From assembly GCF_003473485.1 (NCBI RefSeq), contig NC_053044.1:53670091-53734090 (forward strand): DNA of 64,000 nt, read 5' to 3'. Below, one piece after another: positions 1 through 12,100 of the stretch (position 1 is the first letter of the stretch; each line of letters opens with the position of its first letter). Below the pieces are notes generated by a model that saw only the letters and a program-made list of their open reading frames with translations, searched no databases and was not told where the DNA came from. This DNA comes from Medicago truncatula. Its lineage: Eukaryota > Streptophyta > Magnoliopsida > Fabales > Fabaceae. Made by a program: the position numbers and the translations under genes.

Positions 1-162
1 TCATCCCCTTGTAGAATTCTCCATCTCCATTTAGCCAAAATACTTAAATTAACAAGCCTAATATCCCTAATACCCAGGCCCCCTTCACTGAGGCACTGAG
101 ATAGACTCTTCTAACAAATAATCAAATGATTCAGGAGAAAGAGGAACCAACGAACCTGTGAG

Positions 163-426
163 CTAAGCCGGAAGCATCTCCACCTCACCGACTGGCATAG
201 GTGCGACTGCTGACCGTGGTGTTGAATGGCGCCACTTGATGAACTCGGGGTAGATAACCCAGTAGACTAGAGCTGAGATTGCGAAGAAGGCAAAGACGGC
301 GAGGCCGGCTATCAAAAACGGCCAGTAAGCTACACCACGATGTAGCCAGCTGTAGTCACTGTTGTCTCCAAAGTCAACTACTGGAAACGGAACATCGGGA
401 AACGGTAGGTTACTGGCGGAAGACAT
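163..426 (-). CDS. small single-pass membrane protein, function unknown
   Basis: An uninterrupted frame encodes 87 residues starting MSSASNLPFPDVPFP. It has one strong hydrophobic segment at about residues 29-51 (WPFLIAGLAVFAFFAISALV), followed by a basic stretch (KWRHSTPR) and a short acidic-hydrophobic tail. An in-frame ATG at 477 would add 17 residues (MCIIHRPTFPFRSYSVH). I prefer the inner start because the protein then begins with a typical MSS context and the extra residues look like translated leader. The layout suggests a short N-terminal arm, one membrane span and a basic flank. I do not recognise a named family. A purine-rich leader lies upstream (about 427-620). No intron is needed. 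It could instead be one exon of a longer gene, since the window starts only 162 bases beyond the stop. Confidence 0.6.
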   Translation of the reverse strand: MSSASNLPFPDVPFPVVDFGDNSDYSWLHRGVAYWPFLIAGLAVFAFFAISALVYWVIYPEFIKWRHSTPRSAVAPMPVGEVEMLPA

Positions 427-639
427 GTGAACGGAGTAAGAACGGAAAGGAAAAGTTGGGCGATGAATGATGCACACGCTACACGTTTTCCCATTTTAGC
501 ACAAAAATAGGAATAAGTGAAGTTTTGCTGTAGATGAGAGAAGCGGGCAAGTTTTGACAGAAAGAGGAATGAAGAGAATAGAGTTTTTGCCGGAAAAAGG
601 AAGAGGACGGAGATGAAAGAGAAAGACTCCACCAAGTTA

Positions 640-1000
640 ACGTATATGGATTATTAATTACTATTTCTATTTTGAGGAGGATTAATTAATTATTCATTTA
701 TTAAAGGAAAAATAGTCATTTCGGCTAGAAAATGTTGAGTCGCCAAAGTTTTCTCCTAGTCAGATTGTGCTCAAGAAGAATAACGATTTTTTTTTGGGAA
801 GAAGACAGGGGTATTTTAGTATTTTCTCATGCGATTGGATTCATTTAGATGGAAAATGCCGAGTCATCAAGATTTTGTTTCAGTCAGATTGTGGCACATA
901 ACTAATCATATGTAATCAGGACTAAAATTCAAATGATTAGTAATTTCGGGATAATTTTGAAAGAATTAGTAAATTCAATGATGAAAATTCAAGAGAGCCC
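640..1000. other. intergenic DNA with a diverged duplicated block
   Basis: No reading frame is supported. A block at about 720-770 (gaaaatgttgagtcgccaaa, ending tcagattgtg) recurs in diverged form at about 845-893 (gaaaatgccgagtcatcaag, also ending tcagattgtg). This looks like an old local duplication spaced about 123 bp. Confidence 0.4.
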
Positions 1001-1004
1001 TTTT

Positions 1005-1506
1005 TTTTTTTTACAAAAGCAAAATGATATTCATTCATTCAAATTGATATAATACATCAGAATCAACATCGCTAAAAACGTAAAGGATGAATCTGCGAAC
1101 AAACTCACAACATCCAAGTTAATAGCATATAACGGCAAAATGCCTACAAAAAATATGATGATATCTAAATCACCAGAATACTCATGCTTCCGGATCTGCA
1201 ACGTTAACGTCCAAATCATCGATTGAATCTGTGATTGACTGAAGCTGGTCTTTCAATATGAAACAAACGAACACCGCACTCAGACGACGAAATCACGAAA
1301 AAACACAAAAGAAAACACTTGATATATGTGGAAATCACTTATTTAGATTGAAAGAGAAGGGAAAAAGGATGCAGAGAGGTGATTTTAGGTCAAAAAATGA
1401 TCTAAAACCACTCCTTCTCGACGAGTGAAAGAGAACGAAAACTTAGAGAGAAGTTGGAGTTTCTCTCACTAAAAAACTAGGGTCGGCTCAACAAAGCCTT
1501 ATTTAT
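1005..1506 (-). other. transcript-like minus-strand unit with TATA box and A tail
   Basis: Read on the minus strand, a TATA box (TATAAATA, about 1499-1506) is followed by a pyrimidine-rich leader, a short frame ending in ...DQLQSITDSIDDLDVN and a stop near 1189, then a run of about 11 A at 1003-1015. This order resembles a promoter plus a polyadenylated transcript end, so it may be a retroposed copy or the end of a transcribed repeat. No start codon or conserved domain supports a gene. The overlapping 62-residue frame starting MIWTLTLQIRK is in another frame and probably chance. Confidence 0.25.
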
Positions 1507-2234
1507 AGGGACAAAACACATATTTAAACTTTTTTGTATTTTTGTTCTTCTAGTATAAGCTCTTTTCATATTTAGAGCTTCTAACAAAATATGTTTGACG
1601 TAATTTATAGTTTAAAGAAGAAGAAAAGCTAAAAGTCAATTGGCTCAAACCCTATCTCATTGGAAGAAAAAAGTGGTTTTTGGTAAATGAGAAAAACAAC
1701 TTAATCTCAATTTTCTTTATACTTTATTTGGTTTTTTTTTTTTACATTTTATTTGGTTGATGAGTAGAAATTAGGAATACTATTTAGTAGTTATGTGTGA
1801 AATAAAAAGAAATGAGACATTCTCAAAAAGGAAATATATGCATTCATAAAAGGTAAAATTGTCATTTTGGGCAGAAAATATTGCAACAACTAAACATATA
1901 TTTAAACCTTACAAAAACATAAGAAAAGTAACTTGAAAAGAAGTCAAAAATATCAACCTTACGAGACCTTTAGCGGAGCATAATATAGATGGTTGATCTT
2001 CGAATTTCACAGGGGTGTAATACGTTTTCTTCTTATTACTTTTAGATTAAACTCTTCGTTTATTTTTATGGGACAAGATTGTGGACCTTCATATTTTTTT
2101 AGTGCATTGTGGATCTTTGCTTGGCCCATATTTTTCACAACTTTTCTTCAGATTTTTTTTCCTGTTACAAAAACTCGGTATCCGATTAAAGAACGGACTA
2201 ATTCGAATGGATCAATTCTACCGTCCATTTGGGA

Positions 2235-2372
2235 TCATTTAAAGTAAGAACAAAACTTTATTTAAACTTGCCCACCAAATTTGACACAGGGACGATCGAA
2301 CTTGAGATCTTGAGAGAAGCAAACTCCAAGATCCCAAGACAACCACTATGCTAACCCCAAACAGGTCTTCTT
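2235..2372 (-). repeat. tRNA-derived SINE fragment
   Basis: On the minus strand the segment has an RNA polymerase III A-box-like sequence (GGTTAGCATAGTGG) and, about 45 bases later, a B-box-like GTTCGATCGTC, with the spacing of a tRNA head. A related piece lies at 36935-37010. No terminal duplication was found, so the ends are approximate. Confidence 0.5.
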
Positions 2373-2604
2373 ATTTTAAGGAGAAGTCATGTCAAATACA
2401 AATTGAGAGAAGTTCCTTACAAAATAAGGACTTTTTTTTTTAGTGAAGAAAAACGGTGTATAAGAAGCCTAAAAAAAATTATAAATATAAATTTCTTTAA
2501 ACCTACGCCTCCTTTTTTAGTTGGTCCCTCCTTCGATGCCCAACTCCAACAATTCATATTTTTATTTTAATCTTTTATATATTGAAAACGATATCAAAGT
2601 GTAC

Positions 2605-2732
2605 ATGCTCTGTTTGGTAAGATTATGAATTAGCTTATAATTTATAGCGAATAACTTATAAATTTGTCTGACAAAAAAAACCTAGTTTGGTAACGGTCTC
2701 TCCACGCTGAGCTTATAACATTTTAAATGTTG
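2605..2732. repeat. MITE-like fragment, 'tgtttggtaa' family
   Basis: The segment begins tgtttggtaagatta and contains gagcttataa and tttggtaacggtc blocks. It closely matches 27203-27360 in the same orientation, and both share the 'tttggta...gcttata' wording of the longer element at 4180-4989. This is a dispersed non-coding element with no gene. Confidence 0.45.
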
Positions 2733-3183
2733 CGATTTTGATCCCCTGTTAAAAAAAATGACAAATTTAGTCCCATATGAATTAACCTCTTTACAATATT
2801 CGTCCTTTTCGTAAATTTTGACTTATTCAATGTCTATGTATCACCTCATTAAACAAGTTGATATGTCACACGTGTGAATATCTATTTAAAAAAAATGACA
2901 CTGTGTATTATCTGCTGAATTAAAAAATGACACTGTGTATTATCTCCAGAATTAAAAAAAAATGATTTTTTTTTGGAATCACACGTGATTTTTCCATCCA
3001 ATCACCATCATCTTGTCCAAAACACCATCCTCTTCTTCATCGTCGTTATCTTCAACATCATTTTCACCCTCATCAACAAATTTAATTACGAAGAACATCA
3101 TCGTCATATCCATTAATATGGGTTTTCCAAAAAAAAATCCTCAACATCAAATTTTATTGACAAGAACATCATCATATTTATTT

Positions 3184-3543
3184 GACTAAAATATGGTTTT
3201 AGTCCCTGCAAATATGCCTCGTTTTGGTTTTAGTCCCTGTAAAAAAAAAATGTTTTTGGTCCCTGCAATTTTTTTTTTGTTTTTTTAAATAGTCCCTGAC
3301 CCTATTTTTGTGATGATTTGCATACGTGGCACATGATGACTGAACACATTCTGTAGTTTTTGGTCCCTGCAAAATATTTTGTTTTTTAAAAAGATCCCTG
3401 CAAAAAATTTTGTTTTTGAAAATAGTCCCTGGGACTATTTTCAAAAACAAAATTTTTTGCAGGGATCAAAAACATTTTTTTTTTTTACAGGGACTAAAAC
3501 AAAAACGAGGCATATTTGTAGGGACTAAAACCATATTTTAGCC
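3184..3543. mobile_element. Mutator-type fold-back MITE, complete with 9-bp TSD
   Basis: A 360-bp near-palindrome. The left end begins gactaaaatatggttttagt and the right end is its near-perfect reverse complement, closing in accatattttagcc. Both arms carry repeated 'agtccctg' words. It is flanked by a perfect 9-bp duplication, tatttattt, at 3175-3183 and 3544-3552. Long inverted ends plus a 9-bp duplication are typical of MULE-derived MITEs. It has no coding capacity. The arms still pair well at the centre (about 3390-3470), which suggests a fairly young insertion. Confidence 0.88.
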
Positions 3544-3618
3544 TATTTATTTATCTGGGTTTACAAAAAGTCCTGAAAAAATTTCCTCTTCTCCATCATC
3601 AACAATAATAACACAATA

Positions 3619-3625
<7 letters not shown>

Positions 3626-3672
<47 letters not shown>
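3626..3672. repeat. (CT)n(AT)n microsatellite
   Basis: A short CT run followed by about 20 AT units, directly visible. Confidence 0.95.
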
Positions 3673-3674
<2 letters not shown>

Positions 3675-3711
3675 TGTCACAATAAGAGTCGGGTTCAAAT
3701 GAGTTTTGATT

Positions 3712-4100
3712 TTAGGTGTGTTTAAGTTGGATTTGAAGTTATTTCTAGTTTGATATTTGTCCACATTGCTCATGTTTCCGTACTGTTGAGTGTATAAATA
3801 TGTTTAAATACCCTCATCCTTTGAGCTAACTTTTGGGATGAGATCCAAACCTATTTAACATGGTATCAAAGCCATGAGCCTTTTGGGATCATATCCAAAC
3901 CTATTTAACATGGTATCATAGTCGGATTAAGGATTGCAATGTGGAAATTGGACTTAGACCCACACTAGGGGTGAGAGTGGGTGTTGAAGTTGTTTATAGT
4001 TTGTTATTTGTCCCACATTGCTCAGGTTCACGAACTGTTGAGTGTATAAATATGGTCGAGTACCCTCATCCTTTGATCTAGCTTTTGGGATTTGGGTTGA
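3712..4100 (+). mobile_element. TRIM-like LTR retrotransposon fossil
   Basis: Two similar blocks, about 3712-3861 and 3981-4100, each run 'cacattgctca ... ctgttgagtgtataaatatg ... ccctcatcctttga'. The first ends in tttaaca and is followed at once by tggtatcaaagcc, a near match to the primer-binding site complementary to initiator tRNA-Met. A second copy of that site lies near 3911. Very short LTRs, a primer site and an interior of only about 120 bp with no coding sequence fit a terminal-repeat-in-miniature (TRIM) element. It is incomplete and old by the divergence of its two ends. Confidence 0.6.
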
Positions 4101-4179
4101 TGCTATCCATTTTCGCACAAATAAAAACAATGATTCAGATTTAGGATTGAAAGTTGGGGGCCAAAAATCCACCCATGCT

Positions 4180-4989
4180 CTCTTTGGTAAAAATAAGCTA
4201 TAAGCTAATAGCTGAAAAACTAGTTTATGGCTGATGACTGAAAGCTGAAAATCCAGTTGTTTGAAATTAAAGTGTTTGGTAAAATTAGCTTTTGAAATGA
4301 GTGATAAATATAAAATGACATAAAAGTACATGCATCTTTATTTTTTTACAAATTACATTTATAAATATTTTCAACTGATATATTTATCTTAATTATTTAA
4401 TTTATTTCAAAGTATTTTTTATCTTTAAAATGATAACTGTGATTTATAATTTTAATCGATATATTTTTTTAACAAATCTTGCATGACTTCATTTTTATAT
4501 TTTTTTAACGATTTTTTCTTTTTATCTGAATCAGTAAATAAGTTAAAAGAAAAAAAATGATAATATGAATACATAAGTTCAATAGAATGTGTCCCTTTTG
4601 GAACAATATCTCAAAGAACTAGAATTAATCCTAAAAAAAAGAACTAAAGTTAAAAAAATAAAAATCAACGAAAAAAAGAGAATTAAAGAAAAATAAATAA
4701 TAGAGTAGTAATTAAGTGAGCAGTTTTCTTTAAAAAAAGAAGAACGTGGGTAGTTTTTTCCTTTTTAGTGGACAATTTGTTTTTATAAAAAAGAATACTA
4801 AAGGTTAAAAATGGAAGCAAATGTAAAAAATAATCATCTATAAACTAAAAAATTACTTGAAATGACCTTTCAAAAAAAGCTATAAGCTCATGAGAAAAAC
4901 TTGTTACTAAACACATCACGTTTTCATCCAACAAATTTATAAATTAATCCAATTAACTATAAACTAGCTTATTTGTATTATCAAACACG
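4180..4989. mobile_element. fold-back MITE-like element, 'tttggtaa' termini
   Basis: The left end (tctttggtaaaaataagcta) and the right end, read in reverse (gtgtttgataatacaaataag), are inverted copies about 20 bp long with a few mismatches. The interior is AT-rich and non-coding. The class is not clear because I found no certain target duplication. Shorter relatives are at 2605 and 27203. Confidence 0.5.
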
Positions 4990-5463
4990 TAGTCTAAAAA
5001 TACAAAATGGAAATGAGTGGGTAATCATCACCGATTCGTGGCCGTAACAAAAATTAACCTTTAAAGTTTAGTGTTATAAGCTCTACGTTATTATGTGTAA
5101 CAAAAAAAAAAAGCTCTACGTTATTATGATGATATGGTATTAATACCTGTGTTTTTTTTTTTTTTGAGCAAATTAATACCTGTGTTGTCAATAAGTTTTT
5201 AAGTAGGAAAAGTAATGCCACTGTTTCTTTCAAAAAAAAAAAAGCAATGTCATTGAATGTGCTACCTTAATTTCTCCTTAAATTTGTAACAGAAAAAAAG
5301 TTTCTCCTGAAAGTGTATAAGGAAAATAATTAATGTAATAACTTCGGTCAAATAATATATTTAATTCATATTAATGACCTACGATATTTTACTTTAATTT
5401 GAATTCTTGTTTTATTTCATTTTTTTTCGGTCAAAATTTATTTCATTTGTTACTGTGCATAAA

Positions 5464-5474
5464 TATATAAATAG
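5464..5474 (+). promoter_or_regulatory. TATA box of the neprosin-domain gene
   Basis: TATATAAATAG lies about 60 bases upstream of the preferred start at 5535 and only 16 bases upstream of the ATG at 5490. A plant transcript normally begins about 30 bases beyond the TATA box, so this spacing favours the ATG at 5535. Confidence 0.5.
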
Positions 5475-5534
5475 ACAATATACTAAACTATGATCCATCA
5501 TGAAGTTTTTGCTTTTAACGAGAGAATTGTGAAA

Positions 5535-7293
5535 ATGATCAATACACTATTCTTTGTATTGTGTTTGGTAACTAGCAGTACTGGGTACACAATTGATAGT
5601 ACGCATAGTACATTGAAAGAAGATTCGGAGTTGAAGAGACAACGAAAAGTCATTAATGTATTTACACATATATTTTATTGGTGGATTAATTTGATCTTCA
5701 TATTTAATAATTTTTTTTGACAAAATATTTAATAATTTTGTTTTTGTTTGATTTTGGTGGTTACTATAGACAAAGTCTGGATACACAATTGATTGTGTTG
5801 ATATTTACAAACAACCAGCTTTTGATCATCCTTTATTAAAAAATCATAAGTTGCAGGTAAAATATTTTAATATGGTTAAATTTCAGTTTTTTCTTTTTTT
5901 CAAATGTCTTGTTTTCTTTCTTTTGTGTAGAGAAAACCAAGTTTTGAAAGTGAAGATATTTTCCATACGAAACCTATGCATATGCTTGAGAAAGTTAGGT
6001 GTCTAAAAGAAATGGTCCCTATTCCGAGGACAACCAGAGATGAGCTCATTCAAAGTAGTTTTTCATTCAATAATCATAGCCTAGCTCAAACTAGCTCTTC
6101 TAGTCGTGTAAGTTATCTCATTATACAACTTAACTTTAAATTTCTTAGTTTATCTATATAAATAACATTATTGCTTCAATAGTCAAATTAATACGTGAAT
6201 ATATTGAATTTGTAGTCTGCTTATGTGTTTGTTGATGCTTCGTTTGGTCCTTACTATGGAGTTAGTGGAGCTACGAGCATGTATAATCCAAAAGTTGACA
6301 AGGGCCAATCAAGCGAAGGTTATTTATATGTTAAAAACGGAGAGGGAGATGGTACTAATATGATTGTCATTGGATGGAATGTGAGTTTTAATTTATTCTA
6401 TTATGTAAATTTTCTTTTATCAAAAATATGCATCTATCAATTGATTTATATTTTAAATAAATTTGGAGTAATCTTTCCCATATATATGATGTTAGGTATC
6501 TCCAGATTTGTACAATGATGATGCAACTCATATTTATTCAAGATGGACAGTAAGTGAAGGTTTATGGCTTTTAATATTTTTTATTATTATAATGTTAATG
6601 AGATGTTTTGGTGGTGTTAACTCATATTTATTCTTTGAATCTTACAAAAACCACGGTTTCTTTTCTTTAAAATATAAATAAAATGCAGTCAGATAATTTC
6701 AAGACTACTGGATGCTACAATATGTTGTGCAAAGGATTTGTTCAAACCGATAAATATTACTTCGGTTCACGTGTAGAAAAAACATCTACATACGATGGAA
6801 AAATGGTAGAGATGCCAATATCTCTTTTTCAGGTAAAATTTAAATTAAAAATATTTAGATTATTCATTCAATATGAAAAAAATAATAATATTCACAAGTG
6901 TACTATGAATATATCCAGGATCCAACAACAAAAAATTGGTGGGTGAAAGTGGTAAATATAACAATTGGATATTTTCCTGCAACCTTATTCTCCAACATGG
7001 CCAACGCTAATGAAGTGGGATGGGGTGGTAGAACGGTGACTCCTGCGGGTGCTTCTAGTCCCTCAATGGGATCAGGACACCTCCCTGATGACGATTTCAA
7101 ACATGCATGTTATTTTAGGTATATTTCATATCAAAGTGTAGCTAGAAAAGATTTAGGACCAGAATACTATATGGTAGGTAAATTCAATGATGCCCCAAAA
7201 TCATGTTATGAAGTTGAATTCTATGGAGATCAAAGAGGACAAGTTGGGTATTCTATGCAATTCGGAGGACCTGGTGGTAACTGCGGCACTTAA
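5535..7293 (+). CDS. neprosin-domain (DUF239) secreted protein, 7 exons
   Basis: Exons 5535-5648, 5770-5856, 5931-6107, 6216-6380, 6496-6549, 6689-6832 and 6919-7293 join in phase 0 throughout, with GT-AG borders, and give 371 residues. Residues 1-17 (MINTLFFVLCLVTSSTG) look like a signal peptide. The ATG at 5490 would place charged residues ahead of it, so I use 5535. An activation-peptide-type region follows (DCVDIYKQPAFDHPLLKNH, exon 2). The neprosin domain runs from exon 4 (YGVSGATSMYNP) to the C terminus (MQFGGPGGNCGT). Conserved family wording includes GCYNMLCKGFVQ and NWWVKVVN. Neprosins are prolyl glutamic endopeptidases; the plant genome family is large and mostly untested, so activity here is inferred from the fold only. 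No obvious damage. It is probably secreted or vacuolar. Confidence 0.88.
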
Positions 7294-7433
7294 ATTAAAC
7301 AAGCCTTGGTTATAGTATGATAATAATTAAATAAATGAATATTACACAATCTTTATTGAGAATAACTTCTTTTTTCTAATGATCTATACACATAAATGAT
7401 GCCTTCCTTTTTGTGTTTTTGATTAAAAAAAAG

Positions 7434-7791
7434 GTTAAATAAATTTTTGGTCTCTAAATATTACGAATTTTGTTTTTAATCATCATTAAAAAAAGTGACA
7501 TGTTTTAATTCGTATAAAAAAATTCAGCATGCCGTTTTAGTTTCTATTATTAAAATTTATTTAATTATGTTTAAATTTTTGAATGATATTTTTAAAAATA
7601 TGTTAATAACATTATAAGAAACTCTTTTATAAAATATTATATATTTTTTAACATGTCGTTAATTAAACATGAATTTTCTCCTTAAAAAAAATCAAACATA
7701 ATTTTTTTTATAGAGACCAAAACATATTACTTTTTCTTACGAGAACTAAAAAAAATTAATTATATTTATAAGAACCAAAAACTTATTTAAC
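7434..7791. mobile_element. MITE with 'gttaaataa' inverted ends
   Basis: The left end gttaaataaatttttggtct and the right end, reversed (gttaaataagtttttggtt), are inverted copies with few mismatches around a non-coding AT-rich core holding 'gagaccaaaa' words. Flanks of 9 bp agree at only about six positions, so the target duplication is eroded or absent. Probably a MULE-type MITE like the one at 3184. Confidence 0.6.
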
Positions 7792-9131
7792 ACAACAAAA
7801 ATTGATTTGCGTAATCCTATTCTTAATAAATTGAAAAAAGAAAAGTTTAAAGTGTTTTTTATGATCAAATAACGTAAACATATTAATATATAAAAATTAT
7901 TTAAAAATGAAGAAAATCCAATTTGTTTATTTGCCTCATGGACAATGTGATGATATCGTAAGTTGTGAAGGTAGAATCTAAAGAAAAATAAATTCATCCC
8001 TAAAAATAAAATTTAAGGAAATAATGAAAATTTGCTCAACCGTTAAGATTCAAAGCATAACCCTTATTCTTTTCACAAATTTGCATATCTCCTAAAATGT
8101 AGAGATGTATTTAAGAGTATATAATGCTCACGGGGACGTAACCATGATTCTCTTTATTTGTAAAATGAAAATAAATTACCCAATCAATAATATTGACTCA
8201 AAAAAAAAAAATCCATATCACTATTTATAAAATTCATCTATAAATTAAATTTCGTTAGTCAACTTTACTTTTGATGTTGATCAATGATGGACCACTTTCA
8301 ATGTTGTATTCATGTTAGATAACATGTGCTTCATTCGTTGTTTTTGCTCCTTTATTGTTATATTTGTTGAATCATACCTTGATTCTTAAGTTTTGTTTGC
8401 AAATTTGGAGGGGAAAGAAGTTTGGAAAAAAAGAAAAGAGTAAATGGAAGAAACAAAGGACATTGAGAGAAAGGGAACCAAAAAATTGCAAAGGTTTTGG
8501 AGGATTTTGGAGAGTTTATAAGAATTCTTCAAATTAATATATGGTGTTATAATATTCTTAAAACTAAAAATATATTATTAATCATAAGCATTAATTTACC
8601 ATTCTCTAAAAAAATACTCTTTCAAAAATTGTGAAAGATTTTTCAATTTTTCCCTATATTTCTCTTCCCCCATAGCCCTTTTTCCCTATATTTCATTTTG
8701 ATTTCTTAAAATGAACAATTCCAAAATGGAAATAAACAGACGTAATAATGTAGGCCTATCAGGTTCACAATTTCTTTTGATGAATTGAGACGATCCATCA
8801 TGGCCGGAATGCATGCACAATATGGATATAAAGTCCGTTTTCAAAATTTCTCTCATGTATGATCTGGGTTTGTAACCGGAACACTGAAGCAATATAATAC
8901 CAAAAAAGAAAGAAAAAAACACACCAAAATTGCCTTATCTCACAAGCAATCCATCTAATCTATGTATAACAAATCACAATATGTATCAAAGTATTTCCGC
9001 ACTCTTCGTGTAGCAAAACCAACAAAGGAAACCAACTGTTTAGTTCCTCCCCTTATAGTCAGTTCCTCCCGTGGAACAAGGGGCAAGACATGGCATCCCA
9101 ACAACCAAATCACTAAAAGTACGCTAGCATT
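7792..9131. other. intergenic, no gene seen
   Basis: AT-rich spacer between the neprosin-domain gene and the 3' end of the Lunapark gene. Frames here are short and lack domain signatures. The purine-rich stretch near 8400-8500 (ggaggggaaagaag) resembles the ends of a common dispersed plant repeat, but I could not place its boundaries. The last few hundred bases probably hold the Lunapark 3' untranslated region. Confidence 0.5.
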
Positions 9132-12100
9132 TCAATCAGTTTTCTCCTCTAAATTTGTCATTTCTGATACTTTCTCAGCCTCAGGGCTAGCATTTACGGG
9201 ACCATTGCTTGTGATTATGCTCTCTGCAGCAGAAGCATTAGCATTTAAAATTGCCTCACCATCGCCTGTTTTTGGAGACCCTGCATTAGGGGAAGGAAGG
9301 CCTGAGATACGCTCATCCATTTGCACAGACCCTACATTAAGGGAAGGAAGGCCCGAGATACGCTCATCCATTTGCACAGACCCTACATTAAGGGAAGGAA
9401 GGCCCAAGATACCCTCATCCATTTGCACTGACCCTGCATTTGGGGAAGCAAGACCGGAGACACTCCCGTCCAATTGCTTTGGTTTGTTCAGAGCATGGCA
9501 ATGTGGGCAGTAATAAGTGATAAATGGGAAATCCTCCTTCCGAACAAGACCTGGTCATAAGCAGATAAAATACACTTTTCCCGTTACTGTGTTCAACAAT
9601 TAACAATGATGAATGCCCAAAAAACTAGCACTACACTCTTCTTTTTTATTTCCTGCAATAAATGCAAAAGGACAAAAACATAGACAACAAAATTCAGAGC
9701 CCCTTACCGTTATGCATGTGGCAGTTACCGCATATGAGAGCATAAGACTGCGTTGGATCCTCACCCACAAGCAACGCTGCAATTCTTGCAATCCATCCTC
9801 CATCTTGTGGGGTTGAACTTTGAGGTTGGTGATGTTCGACGACAGCATGTTGATTATACTCAGAGGTCTGGGTTTGATCGAATCCCCCTGAACCTGCTAA
9901 TTGTTGATCAGCAAAATTTGGCGTGGATGTCCCTGGACTAGTGGATCTAGTTTGAACTTGTTTCCGATTTCGAAGTCCAGAGGACTGCACAAGTTCAACA
10001 TCATTGCTCTTCCCTGTTGAAGCACCACTGAGATTGGATTCATCACCCATGTACAATCTCATACCAGAATCTGCACCCAATTTGGAAGCCAAAACAGTTG
10101 CAGCAGCTGCCTTTGCTGCTGGGTCTGGGTCATATCTCTATGTACATCATCACATGTATAATAGTCAGCAATATTAAAGTAGTGGTAAACATATACCATC
10201 AAAAGCTGCTCAACAATTTAAAGCACAGACACGGGCATAACTCATAATGAATTAAGGAACTTCGATTCCATTAGTCATGTCGTATGTTCACATTGTTGAT
10301 TCTTCCAAAAAATAAAGCACACGGGTTATTATTTCATGCATAAAAAAATCCTAACTGAGAATTAGAAGGCGTGTCATCAAGCTCTAATAGGATTCTGAAA
10401 AATTAAATAATGAGTTGTATGTTCTCAATTTATCTTGTCTGATCCAAATAGCTTAAAAAAAATATGATATTGAAAACAATGTAACAAGCCTTCTTTCAGT
10501 TCCTCAAACAATCACCTGAATAAGCTGTTGTGTAGTGTAATAATTTGTCTTTTCTTTGAGCTCATCAATTTTTGCTTGCCTTTCAGCTCTAAGCTTTTCA
10601 AGAATGTTCTGGTCCCTACGATCACCTACATAATCACACATTATGAATTAAAACTTCAACAAATTAGGAAATTTACTTTTTACTCATCGATGTTCAAATA
10701 ATACAGCCTTTATAACTTCGTATTAATGGTGTTGAAATTTGGGGCCTAACTCATCCTTACAAAACCGGTTTATAAGGTGAGGAGTGCCTCCTCTTTATAA
10801 ACTCTTCTCAAGAGTCTTATCTATCCGATGTGAGACTAAACCCACCCCCTCAAAGCCAACACAATGAAGGTGTTGGAGGCTGCAATGAAGGCTAACCAAA
10901 GGTCACAATTTAGGCGACTAGGGGCGGACCGCAAGGCGGAATTTCCAACAGATGGCAACACTTTTCTTTAACAAATAAAATGCTACTCCTTCAAGAGAAA
11001 ATCTATACATACAAGTTTCATAGTCTGTTTTATTGAATGAACTTAAGGACCTTCTAATGAAATATAAAACCTGCTATGACCAAACATTTTTATCAGCATT
11101 TGCTGACTACCGTGGAGTCATCGATTTGATAGCATGAGGAAATGTTTTCATTAAAAGTATTCATATCAGGAAGTACTGAACTGCGGACTTTCCAATGGCT
11201 CTAAGCCTCTAACAATTAGGAATGGCAGCAATTGTAACGGATGATGAATTTATAACTTGTTCCAATTGTAAACATTTTAATGTAGGGTTTGTCTAACATG
11301 TGCAACATTGCACATGTTAAAACAACTAATAGTAGTAATTTTTTCTTGGAAAATAACAATTATATATTCAAAAGTTTTATATTTAATATTAAATGTACAG
11401 GTTCCAATACAAAATTTCTATTTTAAACTTCTTAACATGTGCAAATTTGCACATGATAGAAAAACCCTTTTATTTTATCATAAATAAGACCACTAGATGA
11501 CATCAAATTTGAGAGTTATGACATGGAAGTTAAGATTTCATTCACATAGATGACAATTGCAAATGAAGCAACACTAGAGCAAACCCAATCAAAGTAGAAC
11601 ACAGACCATACATATAAAGCCGTGATAGCTAAAGATGAAATAAACATGTAGACTACCATCTGTAAGATATGCATGTCTAAAGCTTTTGACACTTACACAT
11701 TCGTGTGAAGGTGATAAATGCTGAATAAACAGCAGATGATAGTGCAGGCAAAAGAAACATCGGTAAAACCCGGATCGCCCTCATTTTCCAATCAATACCC
11801 ACCGATCTTGTTGTCATAATAGCATAACCTACAGCAATGACCTGAAAGTTGAAACTATTTTCAGCGAAACTCTATTTTTTATTACAATGAGAAAAAGGGG
11901 GGCTACAGTTTAGGACCATGGCAGCAAGTCTGCAACTTAGTTATTGATAGAAACCAAATAACCACTTAATTAGCTGTTTAATCAAAATGGATAAATAATA
12001 TGAACTATTAAACTGAACTGAATAACCACTGCGGTCAATTACTTGCTCTCTATATATATGTGCCAAACTATAAATAAGGTAATTTTTTATTTTTTATTTT

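Noticed and set aside
1993-2247. 84-residue plus-strand frame starting MIFEFHRG
   Set aside because: Phenylalanine-rich from T runs, no domain, no supporting signals, and it runs into a SINE fragment.
9270-9470. A CRISPR-like array
   Set aside because: Regular repeats, but with no spacers; it is an in-frame coding minisatellite in a plant gene.
8962-9513. 183-residue plus frame with internal repeats
   Set aside because: It is antisense to the Lunapark last exon; the repeats are the 51-bp minisatellite read backwards.
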